A stretch of DNA of 64,000 nucleotides, taken from Saccharina japonica (lineage: Eukaryota > Sar > Phaeophyceae > Laminariales > Laminariaceae). Made by a program: the position numbers and the translations under genes. Under the pieces are notes generated by a model. The model searched no databases, was not told the origin of the DNA, and was given only the letters and a program-made list of their open reading frames with translations. Below, piece after piece: positions 12,801 through 27,148 of the stretch. Location: positions 134,926-198,925 of the forward strand of contig MEHQ01000969.1 of the NCBI GenBank assembly GCA_008828725.1. Reading direction: 5' to 3'. The first letter of the stretch is position 1, and each line of letters opens with the position of its first letter.

Positions 12801-15800
12801 GATGGGGAGCCTCGCCAGAGGGACTCCGTACCAATAGGAAGTCACCCAAACGCCGACCTTGAGAAAACCCGAGATCACAACCCTATTAAAAGTGCCATGG
12901 CCTTAAGATGGGTACGTATAATATGTAAAAAAAATGTGCAAAAACATAAATGATATTCCAGCGATATTGGGGTGTGATTCCTCGGTTAAAGAGTGTACTA
13001 ATAGTCAGTAATAGTCAGAACTCGTCAGCAATAGTTAGTAACAGTCAGTATTAGTCAGTAATAGTTAGTAATAGTCCGTATAAGTTAGTAATAGTCAGTT
13101 ACAGTCAGTAGTAGTCAGTAATAGTCAGTAACAGTCAGTAATAGTCAGTAATAGTCAGTAATAGTCAGTAATAGGCAGTACTAGTCAGTAGTAGTCAGTA
13201 GTAGTCAGTAATAGTCAGGAGTAGTCACTAATAGTCAGTAATAGTCAGTCACAGCCAGTAGTAGTCAGTCACAGTCAGTAATAGCCAGTAACAGTAATAG
13301 CCAGTCACAGTCAGTAATAGTCAGTCACAGTCAGTAGTAGTAAGTCATAGTAAGTAATAGTAATAGTCAGTGATAGTCAGCCAGTCATACGTAGTCAGTC
13401 ATAGTCATAGTCAGTACTAGTCAGTAAATAGTCAGTAATAGTCAGTCATGGTCAGTAATAGTCAGTAACAGTCAGTAATACGTAGTAAGACCAACTATTA
13501 TGGGAAATTTATTTTTGGGCCCTCAGAACTGAGTTTTTAGCCAAAAATACGCGATTTACTCTGCGGCACGGCCAAAAACACCGATAGACTCGTCAGGATG
13601 CTCCCCGTAGTTTTCGTAGAGCTTTCTGACGTACTTTTTCGTTTCTCCAGGGTCGTAGTTTGACTGTTCGTCCAAGTTGCCAGTTCTGAGGACATGATGA
13701 TTTTTAGCCAAAAATCCTCAAAGATCCATTATTTTTGGCCCCAGTTCTGACCAACAAGCCTTATTTCTGGAAACTGATTAGTTGTGATTAGTTGCGCCAA
13801 AAATCAAAACGAGACCCTAGAAAAACGGAGAACTGCCCCAGAAAGCCCTCGAAAAACTACGGGGTGGATCTTTAGGAGTGTATCGGTGTTTTTGACTGTC
13901 CAACGGAGTAAAACGGGTATATTGGGCCTAAAAATCAGTTCCTGGAGCCCAAAAATAATGTTTCCCATAATAGTTGGTCTAAGTCATAGTCAGTACTACA
14001 GTAGTCAGTAACAGTCAGTAACAGTCAGTAGTAGTCAGTCATAGTCAGTCATAGTCTTTCATAGTCAGTAATAGTCATTAATAATCAGTAATAGTCATTA
14101 TTAATAGTAGTCAGTAATAGTTAGTAATAGTCTGTAATAGTTTGTAATAGTCAGTAATAGTCAGTAGTAGTCAGTAATAGTAAGTAATATTCAGTCATAA
14201 ATATTTTGATAAGGGATGCCTTATCGAATCATGCGTTAACCCCAGCTCAGGCATAAGATTTCCGGGAGAAAAATAAGAAATTCGGGACCGGTTATCCTGA
14301 AGCTAGTGTGTACCTGGTAGGAAATAAGAAATCCAGGAGTGCTTATGCCGAGGTGTGGCGTGGAGCACACCGTTTCTTCAATAAGAAATGCAACCTGGGC
14401 CTATCATATCAATAGTACCCCGGATTCAATAGGTCGGTGCCGTACGGCTGCGGACACGCACTTGACTGTCAATCGACTGCTGTGCAAAAAGTACGTGTGC
14501 CCCCTCTCGACCTCGACCCCGCCAACAGTGGTGGCCATTGTACGTAAAGGAGAAAACGCAACGCGAACAAGTCACTTCTCGATCGCTGCTCACCACCGTT
14601 TATCACGCAAAGATAACACGCCCTGGAATATTTTTTCGCGCCGATTTTTTTTTTCCCAAGCAAGGAAGGGAGGCACAACACACACAACGGAAGATGGTGG
14701 TTTTTTGAAAATTATGTCCCCGAGACCTTCCCGTATATAAACGCATCGCTCGGCCTTTATTTGTACCCTCCCTCCTTCTTTGTGGAGAAAACCAGAGTTT
14801 CGAATTTTTCGTCCGGGAGGGGGTGTGCTATCTTATCACCCGGTGTGTTATCTTATCACCCGGTGTGTTATTGTATCACCCGGTGTGTTATCTATCATCC
14901 GGTGTGTTATCTATCATCCGGTGTGTTATATTATCACCCGGTGTGTTATCTTATCACCTGTGTGATATCTTATCACCCGGTGTGTTATCTTATCACCCGG
15001 TGTGATATCGTATCACCCGGTGTGTTATCGTATCACCCGGTATGTTATCTTATCACCCGGTGTGATATCGTATCACCCGGTGTGTTATCTTATCATCCGG
15101 TGTGCTATATTATCACCCGGTGTGTTATCTTATCAACCGGTGTGTTATCTTATATTATCACCCGGTGTGTTATCTTACCACCCGGTGTGTCATCTTATCA
15201 CCCAGCGTGTTATCTTATCACCCGGTGTGTTATATTATCACCCGGTGCGCTATCTTATCACTCGATATGTTATATTGTCACCCGGTGTGTTATCTTATCA
15301 CCCGGTGTTTTATATTATCACCCGCTGTGTTATCTTATCACCCTGTGTGATAGACAGTTATCTCACCGTCGCAGCTGGCGCATGGCCGTCCCCTCGAGCA
15401 CCGTCGCCGAACTGCTCACGATGGTGGTGCCCCCTGTCCGTTTACCCGACCCGGAGTCTTCGACGCCGTTTATTACCCACGCACATTCGGGCCTTACCGC
15501 AAACGCGCTTTTCGATCCAAGGGGATTCTTAGTTTTTTTATCCCGGGGCGAGAAGGAGGGCAGGCAGGCAGGCAGATAGGCAGGCAGACAGGGACAGCGA
15601 AAATTATGTGTGGGCGGGTTTTCTTATCCTGTGCATGTACCTGCTGTTTCTGCTGTTGGGTCCAAGCGGGTTCTCATTTTTTTCGTTTGAGGCAGGCAGG
15701 CAGGCAGAGATAAAACATGTGTGCGTTATTTTTTGCTATGCTGTGCATGTAACTGTAGCTGTAGGTTTTGCTTTTTAGATCCAGTGGGATCCTTTGTTTT

Positions 15801-15941
15801 TTAATCGAGGAAGGAAGGCAGGCAGGCACGTAGGCAGGCAGGGAGAGACATAAAAGGTGTGTGCGTTGTTTTTGTTATGCTCTGCATGTAGCCGTAGCTT
15901 TTGCTGTTTTTGGTCCGAGCGGTTTCTTTGTTTTTTTGTTT

Positions 15942-15982
<41 letters not shown>

Positions 15983-17535
15983 AGGGAGAAAGAAAAAGGC
16001 GTGTGCGGATCTTCTGCTTTTTTATCCAAGAGGAGGTTCTTGTTTTTTTTTATGTATTAGGCAGGCAGGCAAGCAAGGAGAGCGCAAAAAGTGTGTGCGG
16101 ATTGTTTGTTATGCAGTGCATGTAACTTCAGTTTTGTGTTTGCTTTTTCGTCCGGAAGGCGGTCCTTTGTTCGTTTTTTTAGGCAGACAGGAAAGCCGGC
16201 AGGCAAGCAGCGAAAGACGTAAAATGTGTGTGTGTGCGAGGTTTTGTTATACTGCTGTGCATGCAACTCCTTTTTTTTGGCTTTTCGGTCCGAGAGGGGA
16301 GCCCTTTTGTTTGTTTTTTGAGGCAGGCAGGCAGGCAGGAAGGTAGGGAGAGTTACAAAAAAAAACTTGTGCGGGGGTTTTGATATGACTTGTGCATGGG
16401 ACTGCAGATTCTAGTCTTATCCCGCTATCACCAAGCCTTTGCGGCCACTCAAACACGCTGGCGGCTTGTCTGCTGCACCCACTGACTTGCCGTCGATGGA
16501 CGGTGCCGCTCATTTCCTGGAGCTACCGCAGCAATTACGGGGTGGGCTGATGTAGTAAGAATAGTAATCAGAACCCAGGATGGACCCGAAAAATCGTACA
16601 TCCCCCCTAATGTGTACACACCATATTTGGTTCTGGTTACTACATATGCCCACCCCGTAAAAGTCAATCGGCACACTATTAATAGTCGCACGCACAGGCA
16701 GCGTTGTCCGGCGACTCTAGTTCGTGCGACTACTATTAATAAAAGTCAGAGTGCTGTAAAAAAACAAACACACGAACGAGCGCTCTGCGTCTTTCTCCTC
16801 ACAATTGTCTGAACCATTGAATCCTGATTTCTTCCCCGTCAATCCCCTACGACGGTCGTCCTGCCTTTTCTCCCTCCCAAGCGTGTCCTCCAATATTTTC
16901 ACACCGTAAACAGATAGATAATTATCTAGATCATCTACAGATAGATCATGATCTAGATCGTCTCCAGATAGATCATGATCTACATGTAGATCATCTACAG
17001 ATATATCATGGTCTAGATCATCTACAGATAGATCATGATCTAGATAATCTACAGATATATCATGATCTAGATCATCTACAGATAAATCATGATCTAAATC
17101 ATCTAGTTCCTCACCTGCCGTTCGTTGTGAGAGCATACGAGTACAGATCCAACCCAAAACACATGTGCCACTGTACGTAATCCATGCAGATTGTTCGGGT
17201 CCTACCCGGAAAAAATGAGCTATAGACCATACAGATCAGGGATCTATCTGCCCTGAAAGATCTAGATCATCACGTGGGAATGATCTGTATGATCTGTATG
17301 ATCTGTATGATCTGTATGATCTGTATGATCTGTATGATCTGTATGATCTGCATGATATGTATGATCTATATGATCTGTACGATCTGTCCGAGGTGTGAAT
17401 ACTTCATGAAGTCTCCAGTAGTTGCTCTTCCTTTTTTTTCTATGCCTCACCTGCCTATGGCCTTTTCCTTCGCCCTCTCCCCCACCCCCCATCCCACGTC
17501 CTGCGGAACTCCCCCCTATCGCCGTGCCCACACTC

Positions 17536-17566
<31 letters not shown>

Positions 17567-17772
17567 TACTGCTGCTGCCGCTGCTGCTCCCATTCCGACC
17601 GGAATTTGTGGACGGCGACTTCTGACTGTAGCAGAAATCGTCCACAGAACCGCACTGTTTGAGGCAAGCGTTGCCAGGGTGGTCGGACGCCAGGCAGAGC
17701 CAGGTCTGGTGGAGGACGATCCTGTCCAGGTGGCACACTTCTGTCGCTTGAGTGCCCTCGGGGTCGTCCTTT

Positions 17773-17805
<33 letters not shown>

Positions 17806-20800
17806 GGTATGGGGGGGGTGTACTCATATCGTGCACGGCCGTAGTCGTATGACCATAGACCCTCGCATCCCTACAATGCCGGGACGGAGCATGTTGGGTT
17901 TTCACCAACCAGGCAGGGGGGGGAACTTGCGCTCCTCCGGCAGATGGGTATAAGTAGAGTGTTTGTTTTCCCTTTTGGTGCTGCAGGGCACCTTAACATG
18001 TATCTTAAGTCTAATTCCAAGTAAGTTGTACCAGAAACGAGAGTGAAGTTTCAAAAGGGGTCAATCAAGTTTCATCATGATTCCACGTACAATATGTGCC
18101 GTGTGTCAATTTCCACTCGGTTTGGTGGTTACGCTTGACTGCCAGTGCAGCACAGGACACCTTAACAAGGAACAAGGAAAACGCTGGTTCAGGCCGGATT
18201 TTCTCACTTGAGAATGGGTACGTTCTATACTAACTTCAGTATAACGACTTCCGAAATTCTTACGTACTTTCGTCTTAATCTCAGCCTGCCTTTCTTATTT
18301 GCTCGTTTTTTTTTTCCATTACGTAGGTGTCCTGTGCCTGTACATAATATTCTAAAACAAGCGTGTAACGACGGCAGCTGACGTCAACTCAACTACAACA
18401 GTAGCTGAAGGTTTGAAAAGGTTGGTTAACCCATTCAGAACTGAAAAAATTATCCCACACTAATTCCAAGGAGTTTTCCCCCAAAAACGGGGGACCAGTT
18501 CTTAATGGGTTAAAGAGGCGTTTTGCCGATCGTCCGCAGCAAAAAGCAACACCCCACCATATAAATAATGCACACTATAAAAACCCAAATCACTAATTAA
18601 TTAAAAATTCATCCAGGTGCTTTTTAAGTTTTACTCCATAACCTGTCCTCACACACCTCTTCTTATATGCCATACATGGCTACAAATAGTAGAACCACTC
18701 TATCACGTAAACTCGTCGGAACACTATAGTATACCTGGTACGTTTATTTCAGACTGTTTAATTTAAATTTTAATTTAATTTTAATTATTTCTTCCCCTAC
18801 AAATAGACACACACTTCCTGAATTCTACAGCCTCAGATTGTGTCCCCCTCATACGGGATGTACATCCTACATGAGGACATATAAAATCCGTAAGTACGCG
18901 CGATCGAAGTATTACACTCAGCTAGCAAAGATGAGCTTCGACGAAATCCTCGAGCTCACAGCTGTTGTTTTTTTTAATTTTTTAATATATATCTGGTGGG
19001 GATACAAAACAAAAAAAAACAGAGCTTACTGGTGTTTTGGCAACAAAAAAAAAACAGAGACTTATTCGTGCTTTTTCACAAAAAAAAAGTCTTGCATAAA
19101 AACCAGGTCGTGCAATCCAGGGGCGCACGACGAAAAACAAAAAAAACGAAGCCACACTCCTAGAAAGGCGGGGAAAAAAAAAATGGAGCGTTGGGATTTC
19201 TGTACATATCGAGACAATGACCAAAAACAAAATCACATTTAGTTTTTACCTCGATAAGAAACACCCCGACGCCCACAAAGTTCGTTCTTCACACGGGCGA
19301 AACAAACCTTACAGCGTGCTTGATGCCCCTTAGTCTAGGACGTGGTCTTGGAACTACTTTAGTTTTGATCGCCACCACCACCACCACCACCACCACCACC
19401 ACCCGCGATTTCTCGAAGAATGTGTTACGCGCGACAGCAGGAGAGGCTCCCAACCAAGATCCGAACGGGATAATTAAACATCCCTCTCCGCTCCCCTGTT
19501 GGTACCTTAGCTCTAGCGAACGAGTGGAAGGAGAGGTAACGGCAAGGTGTTGGGGGTTGCGATTTTGAGCCCCCGAAGCATTTATCACCGACGACGTTGT
19601 TCCCCACCTGCGGAGCTAAACCCCTACCGCTGTTCCTCGCTTGCGTTGCCGAACTCACAAAAGTATTGTAGTTCGTTGGTTTAGAAGGGATAAATAACCT
19701 ACTAACTCTACCCAGGCTAAGAAGGGGTAAACTTATACACTAATCTACCCAGTCAGCTTGAGTAGAGTACGTAGGTTATCGCTTCTATATTGGCTAGCAC
19801 TTCTCTAAGTGCGCAAAGAGCCTCCTATATACCAGATATTACGGGTGACCACAGTACATAGGACAAAAAAATCGTAGTAAAAATAGAGGAATATATAGTA
19901 GACCAGTGGTCAGCTTCAAAAGGCTACTGGCATTGGGTACCCAAGTTCGAGTCCCACCGTGGTGAGATTTTTACTTTATTTGAAAAAATAAAAAGGAACC
20001 GATTGCTGAGAGCGCCTTCGTGGCGTGGGTATATAGGCGGGATCCGACGCAAGTCGACGAGGGAAGAAAGTGCTGAAATCTCCTCGCGATAAAAATGCAA
20101 GGCAAGAACCGTAGTGGGGGAGGAGGGAGAGGAGCCTACTTTGTGACCCCGGATCTGAGTTACGACTAGGGAGGGAGAAAGACGGAAGTGCGAAGATAAT
20201 GAATGGGATGGAGAAGAAAAAAAAAACTAAGGCCCCCCGTAATAGGTCGCTCTTAAAAAATTGTAACTTGTAACTATTAAAATGTCCCTCTCCCTCCCCT
20301 TCGCCCCCCGCCCCCGCCGACACCTCCCCCAGCCCCGCCTCCGGCCGCCAAAGACTTGGAACACCCCGCTCTGCCCGCGGAGGTTCGATCGCGGCTAGCC
20401 TGTGATGCATCCAACACCAACCAAGAGAGATTCAAAAGAAAAAAAAAACGAAGTATGCCGGGGCCTCAAGGCGGGGGGGGGTCAAACACCATCGATCGGG
20501 CAGAAAGTGTAGTAGCTACAGCCGGGTACCATGGGCGTATATAAATATAAAGATCGTTTAGTGTTCTTAGTAACGCCTGATCGGTCCTTGTATTTCCGAC
20601 TAGAGAGTTGTTATATAGTAGCCTGGGATGGTCCCTGGGACCGGGAGCGCGCCCGATTGTATGCATAGTGCACGTATTACAGGAATGGTGGGGGACAATT
20701 TATGAGGAGGGGGTGGTCGGTCGTTGTTTTTTGACGCCATCTCCCGGCGCGACGCACCCCTAAATAATACCGCTCTCTTTTTATCCTACGTACGAAGCGT

Positions 20801-23800
20801 CTTTCACTGTCGTCAGCCGATCACCAAAACCCCCCCAGGAATTCATGGGTAATTTTTCTTGAGACTCCTACGTACGTACCCGTACGAGTTGGTGTCATTG
20901 AGGTGTACATATATCGTACGATACTCCAGAAATTGGACCATCGAATCATGAAAAAATGTCCTTCAATTTGTGACGAGGGCACCAGCGACAGACAAAGGGT
21001 GCCCGGTAGGCAGCAAGAGATGTTTATCGATGCTGTACGTACGTACTGGAGTCAGCCCCGATAGAGGGTTTCGGAGCGCCGAGTTATTTAGCGGAAGTCT
21101 GATATTGTCCCCCCCATGTACGTACGTAAATGTGAATTCATGTTTGTGCGTTTTCGCACGGCGTTTTTTTTTTTCAAATCCGATCTGAAATGAAATTGGG
21201 CCAAAGGCCTGAACCTTCCTCTCTGACATATTAAGCTGTGTACGGTATATATGGGTGAGTAGATGAAATCAATAAGACTAAATTACTCGACTTAAGGTGA
21301 GCTAATTTACGGGGGGGAAAAAGAACAGGCGGCGATATATATATATTTATATATATGGTGTTGTGATGATGCGAGTGGGAAGTAGCGGAAAAACCTTTCG
21401 CTCGTCAGGGAAATCGGCAGTTTCAACCCAAACCGGCCTCGGTCGACCCTTATTCCTTCGATGAATAACGGCAGTAAAAGCTACCAACAGAACAGGAGAT
21501 TCCCTCGAAATGTTAGTGTTTCCAATAATATTTATGTCCCCGGCGGGGGCACACCCAACGCAGGAAACCCTCCCCCCTCCCTGCGTGGCCAAACCAGAAA
21601 TTAAATCAATTAATTGGAGGCTGTCGTCCATGTGCAAGTCCGCCTCACAGGCGGTTCTTAGCAGGATGCAGCTCACCCTCCATGCGACTCGCCCAACACC
21701 TCACGGCGCTTCGCGCTTGGTGCAAGCAATGTCTGCCTGGTTGGTGAAAACCCAACGTGCCCCGTCCCGGCATTGTAGGGATGCGAGGGTCTATGGTCAT
21801 ACGACTACGGCCGTGCACGACATGAGTACACCCCCCCCGCTCCCTGCGTATAATAACGTCACACCTCTTTGCTGTGCTCTTGGTCTCTGCTCGCCGCCAC
21901 CGATGCATGCGGTGTCGGCCCTCCTGTCCGCGCTGAGCTGCCTGTTCGTGTCCCGGCCTCCTTGTCCCTGTGCGCGACGACGGTCGAGCCCATAACCTTC
22001 GCCGTGGGAACGCGCGCACGAGCAGAAAAACCCGGTGGGGCGTTCGCGTTATTGTAAGCATATTTATAAAAAAAATGAAAACAAAAACCACTGTGAGATG
22101 GAGTATTTTGTCGGTGAAGGGTTCGCACTGCTGTTGTAGGTATATTTATAAAATGAAGAAAAAAACATCAGCTAACTGTGAGATCGAGGTTTTGTTCGAA
22201 ACAACATCGGAGAATGTTTATGAGTAGTGGTCAATGTTGAAGCTCTTGCTGCTGCATATCAATTGTCGGGGTGGTAAACGCTATAATAGCAACATATTGG
22301 TACGCCTTAAAATGTATCGCTTCTTTGAAAACGAATAGGGCTGTGAGTACGCTGACTATATATGCTACCGACTAGTTATATAGTTGGGTATACTGTACCG
22401 ACTAGGTACTATAGTTGTTACGGGGGAACATAGTAATCAGGACCAAATAAGGTTAATCAAAATACTATAATATATATAGGTTTTAGTGTATGGGATGGGC
22501 CCTGATTACTACTACTAATACTGTCTCCTGTAATATTAATAGTTGCGTCCGGTAATTTTCTGAAGGAGTTCTTCTGCGCCCCTTGTACCTGGCCCGGGTG
22601 TGCGCCTTGTTCGTGGCTCGATATGTTGTGTGTTCATTGACCAAACGAAGGGTTATAAGGTATGTAGTAGTCTATGTTGGGCTACTGAGTAAAAGGTTAG
22701 TCAGTCGCCTACCCAAAATACTAAGCCTTGAACTGGGTGTGTAGTAGTCTACTGGGTTACTGGGTAAAAGGTTAAATCAATCGCCTGCCTGGTAACTAGT
22801 TGGCTTACTATGTTGGGTCGGGTCGGGTCGGGTCGGGTCGGGTCGGGTCGGGTCGGGTCGGGTCGGGTGGGGGTCGAGTCGGGTCGGTCGGGTCGGGTCG
22901 GGTCGGGGTCGGGGTCGGTCGGGTCGGGTCGGGTCGGGTCGGGTCGGGGTCCGGTCCGGTCGGGTGCCGGGTCGGTCCGGGTGCGGGGTCGGGTCGGGTC
23001 GGGTCGGGTCGGGTCGGGTCGGGGTCGGGTCGGGTCGGGTCGGGTCGGGTCGGGTCGGGTCGCGGGTCCGGGTCCGGGTCGGGTCGGGTCGGCGTCGGGT
23101 ACGGGTCGGGTCGGGTCGGGTCGGTCGGGTCGGGTCGGGTCGGGTGGGTCGGGTCGGGGCGGGTCGGGTCGGGTGCCGGTGTGCGGGTCGGGTCGGGTCG
23201 GGGTCGGGTCGGGTCGGGTCGGGTCGGGTCGGATCGAGTCGGGCCGGGTCAAGGAAGGTCTTCAAGAACCTCACGCGTCCGGGTAGGTCGGTTGTGTGAC
23301 CCCTGACCCGACCCGACTTGAACGCGACCCCGACCCGACGCCGACCCGACCGCGACCGACCTCGGACCCGACGCCGAACCGACCTCGCGACCCGACCGAC
23401 TCCGACCTCGACGCCGACCGGGCGACCGCGACGCCGACGCGCAACCCGACGCCGACCCGACCCGACCCGACCCGACCCGACCCGACCCGACCCGTGAACA
23501 GCCCTGATATTTTGTCTACATCCTTCGACTGATTCGTATAAGGGTGAGTACTGATATCAATTTCATAAGGGGGATGTTATCATACCCTTGCCCTAAATCA
23601 TAGTTTCAGCGAAGCAAGTCAGGCAACGGTAATCATACATAGCAGTCACCGGTACTAATAGCAGTCAACGGCTACATAGTAGCAGTCAACGGTAATAAAG
23701 AAGACTTGTCAACGGCAATGAAGTCAGTCAACGGTACTATCACAGCAGCCCCCCCCCTCGTGCCGGCTATACAGTAGCAGTCAATGGTAAGGAAGACTTG

Positions 23801-25020
23801 TCAACGGCAATTAAGTCAGCCAACGGTACTATTACAGCAGTCGCTCACCCCGTGCCGGCTATATCGTAGTAGCAGTCAACGGTAATAAAGAAGACTTGTC
23901 AACGGCCATAAAATCCGTCAACGATACTACCACAGCAGTCACCCCCACCTCGTGCCGGCCCATCTGCAGGAACAGCACGTCGCCGTACTTCACCGGTCCT
24001 TTGCTCTGCAGGTCATTCAGGTTCCACACGGTGAGTAGGGCGTTCGGCTGAGCACCTAGCGCGGAAGCTTGTGCCTGTCCCTGGTGTAAACATAAGAAAG
24101 AGGGGTGGGATGCGAATGGTACAACAGAAGGAAGTCAAGCAGCACACGGAAGGATGAATGGAACCTGAAGGATGGGACGAAACAAAACGAACCACTCCGG
24201 GTGCCCTGTTTCCTGGTTGGTACTTCGATCCCGCCAAATGGGCCCTTCTCATTTGGGCACCCACCCACCCACCCACCCACCCACCCGAAACCGAGGGAGA
24301 CGATTTGTGCTTAAAATAACGCCGCAGGTGTTTCAAGAAAAACCGAAACGTACTGTATTTCACCGAAAAAAATCACAGCCAACAAGCCAACAAGCCGACA
24401 GCACGTACACATAACTTCACAACTAGCGTCTCGCAATCAACTTCATAATCATGGTTTGATGGCGATGTCGTTGTACCGAAATAAGCCCCCTTTCTGCGTC
24501 TCGGAACACCTTACTTGGTCCGGTACGGGAAACAAATCTGAACTACTTATGTATGCACGTATGTATGTATGTATGTACAGTGGGTGGGCGTTTCTTTACA
24601 GGGGGGGGGGGTGTGATGGTGTACCTTGGTGTTGAAGCAGAGAATGCCTCCATGGAAAGCTTGGAGGGTAATGGTTGACCCGTACGTGATGGTCGCGCCC
24701 TGATATGAGGGTGGAAACGAGCGGATCCGGTTAGAGGCTGGTAGTGGTCGGGGACGTGTCTATGCACGAAGGCAACCCTTCTCCCCCTCTGGTGCTGACT
24801 GCAAAGCCACGGTTCTGTTGCATCGCTGGAAGTACGTATGTAGATGTTCCTGTATATGTGGCTTGTATTCGCTCCACATGACATACTGTACTTGCAAATA
24901 GTACACACCTTACTTTCATTCCAAGTAATTTATCCCCCAAAACAAAAGGGGGCGGAGTTCTACAAAAGGTGGTCAAAATCCTTCTCCCCATAAATAAACG
25001 CCCGATATTCCCTACTACTT

Positions 25021-25072
<52 letters not shown>

Positions 25073-25129
25073 GAATACTACTACTACTACTGCTACTACT
25101 GCTGCTACTACTACTACTATTACTATTAA

Positions 25130-25169
<40 letters not shown>

Positions 25170-25170
25170 G

Positions 25171-25204
<34 letters not shown>

Positions 25205-25215
25205 GACTGCTACTG

Positions 25216-25250
<35 letters not shown>

Positions 25251-27114
25251 GCTACTACTACTACTGCGATACTACCACTACTACTACTACTACTACTACT
25301 GCGATACTACCACTACTACTACTACGACTACTACTACTAATACTACTACTACTACTACTACGACTACGACTACTACTACTACTACTACTACGACTACGAC
25401 TACTAGTACTACTACTACTACTACGACTACGACTACTAGTACTACTACTACTACTACGACTACGACTACTAGTACTACTACTACTACTACGACTACGACT
25501 ACTAGTACTACTACTACTACTACGACTACGACTACTAGTACTACTACTACTACTACGACTACGACTACTAGTACTACTACTACTACTACGACTACGACTA
25601 CTAGTACTACTACTACTACTACGACTACGACTACTAGTACTACTACTACTACTACGACTACGACTACTAGTACTACTACTACTACTACTACTACCACTAC
25701 CACTACCACTACCACTACCACTACCACTACCACTACCACTACCACTACCACTACCACTACCACTACCACTACCACTACCACTACCACTACGTACTGTATT
25801 TCTCTCTTGCCTTGTTGAACCCTCCCCGGCGGTTCTCGGCTGCGGCGAACTGTATGGCAGGAGCAGCGTGCAGGCGTCGCTCTAGGGTGGATGAAACCAG
25901 CGGCTCTCGTTCTTCCTCGGAAGTCACGGAGTCTGGTGCTTCTTCGGCGATGGTTCGAGCGGCAGCAGCACTGTACCAGCATTGCCTAAGCCTGTATAGA
26001 CGCGAGCACGATATACCCAAAGATGAGTTTCGACGCAATCCTCGATTTCACAGCTGTTTTTTTATTTTATAAATCTATGTATGTATTGGTTTTGGGTTGG
26101 GGTCCAGGGCTAGGCTTTTGGATCAATTGTTTATTTTTGTTTTAGGGGGGGGGTGTAATAACTGCTGCTGCTGCCCGAACAATAAGTTGGTGAAAGGAAT
26201 CTATCGAGAGAAGGGGGGAGGGAGACGAGTGACGTCCATTGATTAATGTCTTCAGCGTACCTATTAATAGTGTGAATTGGGGGGGGGGGAAGGGGGCTGA
26301 TATGTGACCCCAGATACGAGTCATGATTTTCAATCGGAGGGAGAGAGAAAACAAGGGCGTAGACAATAAATAGGACGAAAAAAAAAAGGTATGATTTTGT
26401 TTCAGGGGATGATACGGATTTTTTTGTGGTTGATATCTCTGTCTGTGTCGCTGCCCCTCTCTCGCTCGCTCGATTTGTTTTCGTTGGCCACAACACACGC
26501 AGAGAACAAGCGACGCAGTTTTTTTGGTTTTCGAGTAGTAGGCGCTATTGTACCGAACGGTCCGCCCTCTATTCAACAACAAAAAACGAGCTGAGATCGG
26601 CGGCTACAGACCATCCATTCCCTGACAGACCAAACAGACAGACGTTCTAAACGTCCCTGGAAAACATCCCCGAGAGGGTTAACTAGTTTCCCCTCGTCAA
26701 AGACAAAACCATCGCGTCGCAAAACAAACAAAAATATCAGAATGCTCGATCCCGGTCATCAAATCACGATCCGCCAAAAGCAGCCTCAAAACTCCGCTCA
26801 AGCTCTCACCCGTAGGTAGATCCCACCGCGCCCCCCCCACCCGCTATTTCTCCGCTCCCGAAGCCACCGCTGCCGCCAATGCCCCCTCTTCCGCCCGCGA
26901 CGGGCGAGGCTAGCTTGGTCAAGAAGGCGACAGTTTTGCCGACGGTTCTCAGGGACACCGCCGCGCCTTCCGCCGGTGGTTGTGTCACCGTAGCCCCGGT
27001 AGTGCTGCTATTACCGGAAAAGTTGGTTCCCGTTGGTGACGCGTTAGGTGCTGTCGTCTTTGGTGTCGCTGCTGCTACTCCTGCTGCTGCTGCTGCTGCT
27101 GTTCCTGCTGCTGT

Positions 27115-27148
<34 letters not shown>

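Noticed and set aside
12995..13485. CRISPR-like array
   Set aside because: Units are contiguous 10-bp degenerate repeats without spacers, in a eukaryotic intron.
14761..15579. 272-codon plus frame (Cys-Tyr-Leu-Ile-Thr-Arg repeats)
   Set aside because: Produced by the 20-bp tandem array; all three frames are open and no non-repeat domain exists.
22749..23306. Several 110-170-codon frames rich in Pro-Asp-Thr-Arg or Gly-Ser-Gly-Arg
   Set aside because: Translations of the GGGTC array on both strands.
24969..25982. Poly-Thr and poly-Val frames up to 228 codons
   Set aside because: Trinucleotide array; the only real coding part here is the minus-strand exon 25991-25811.
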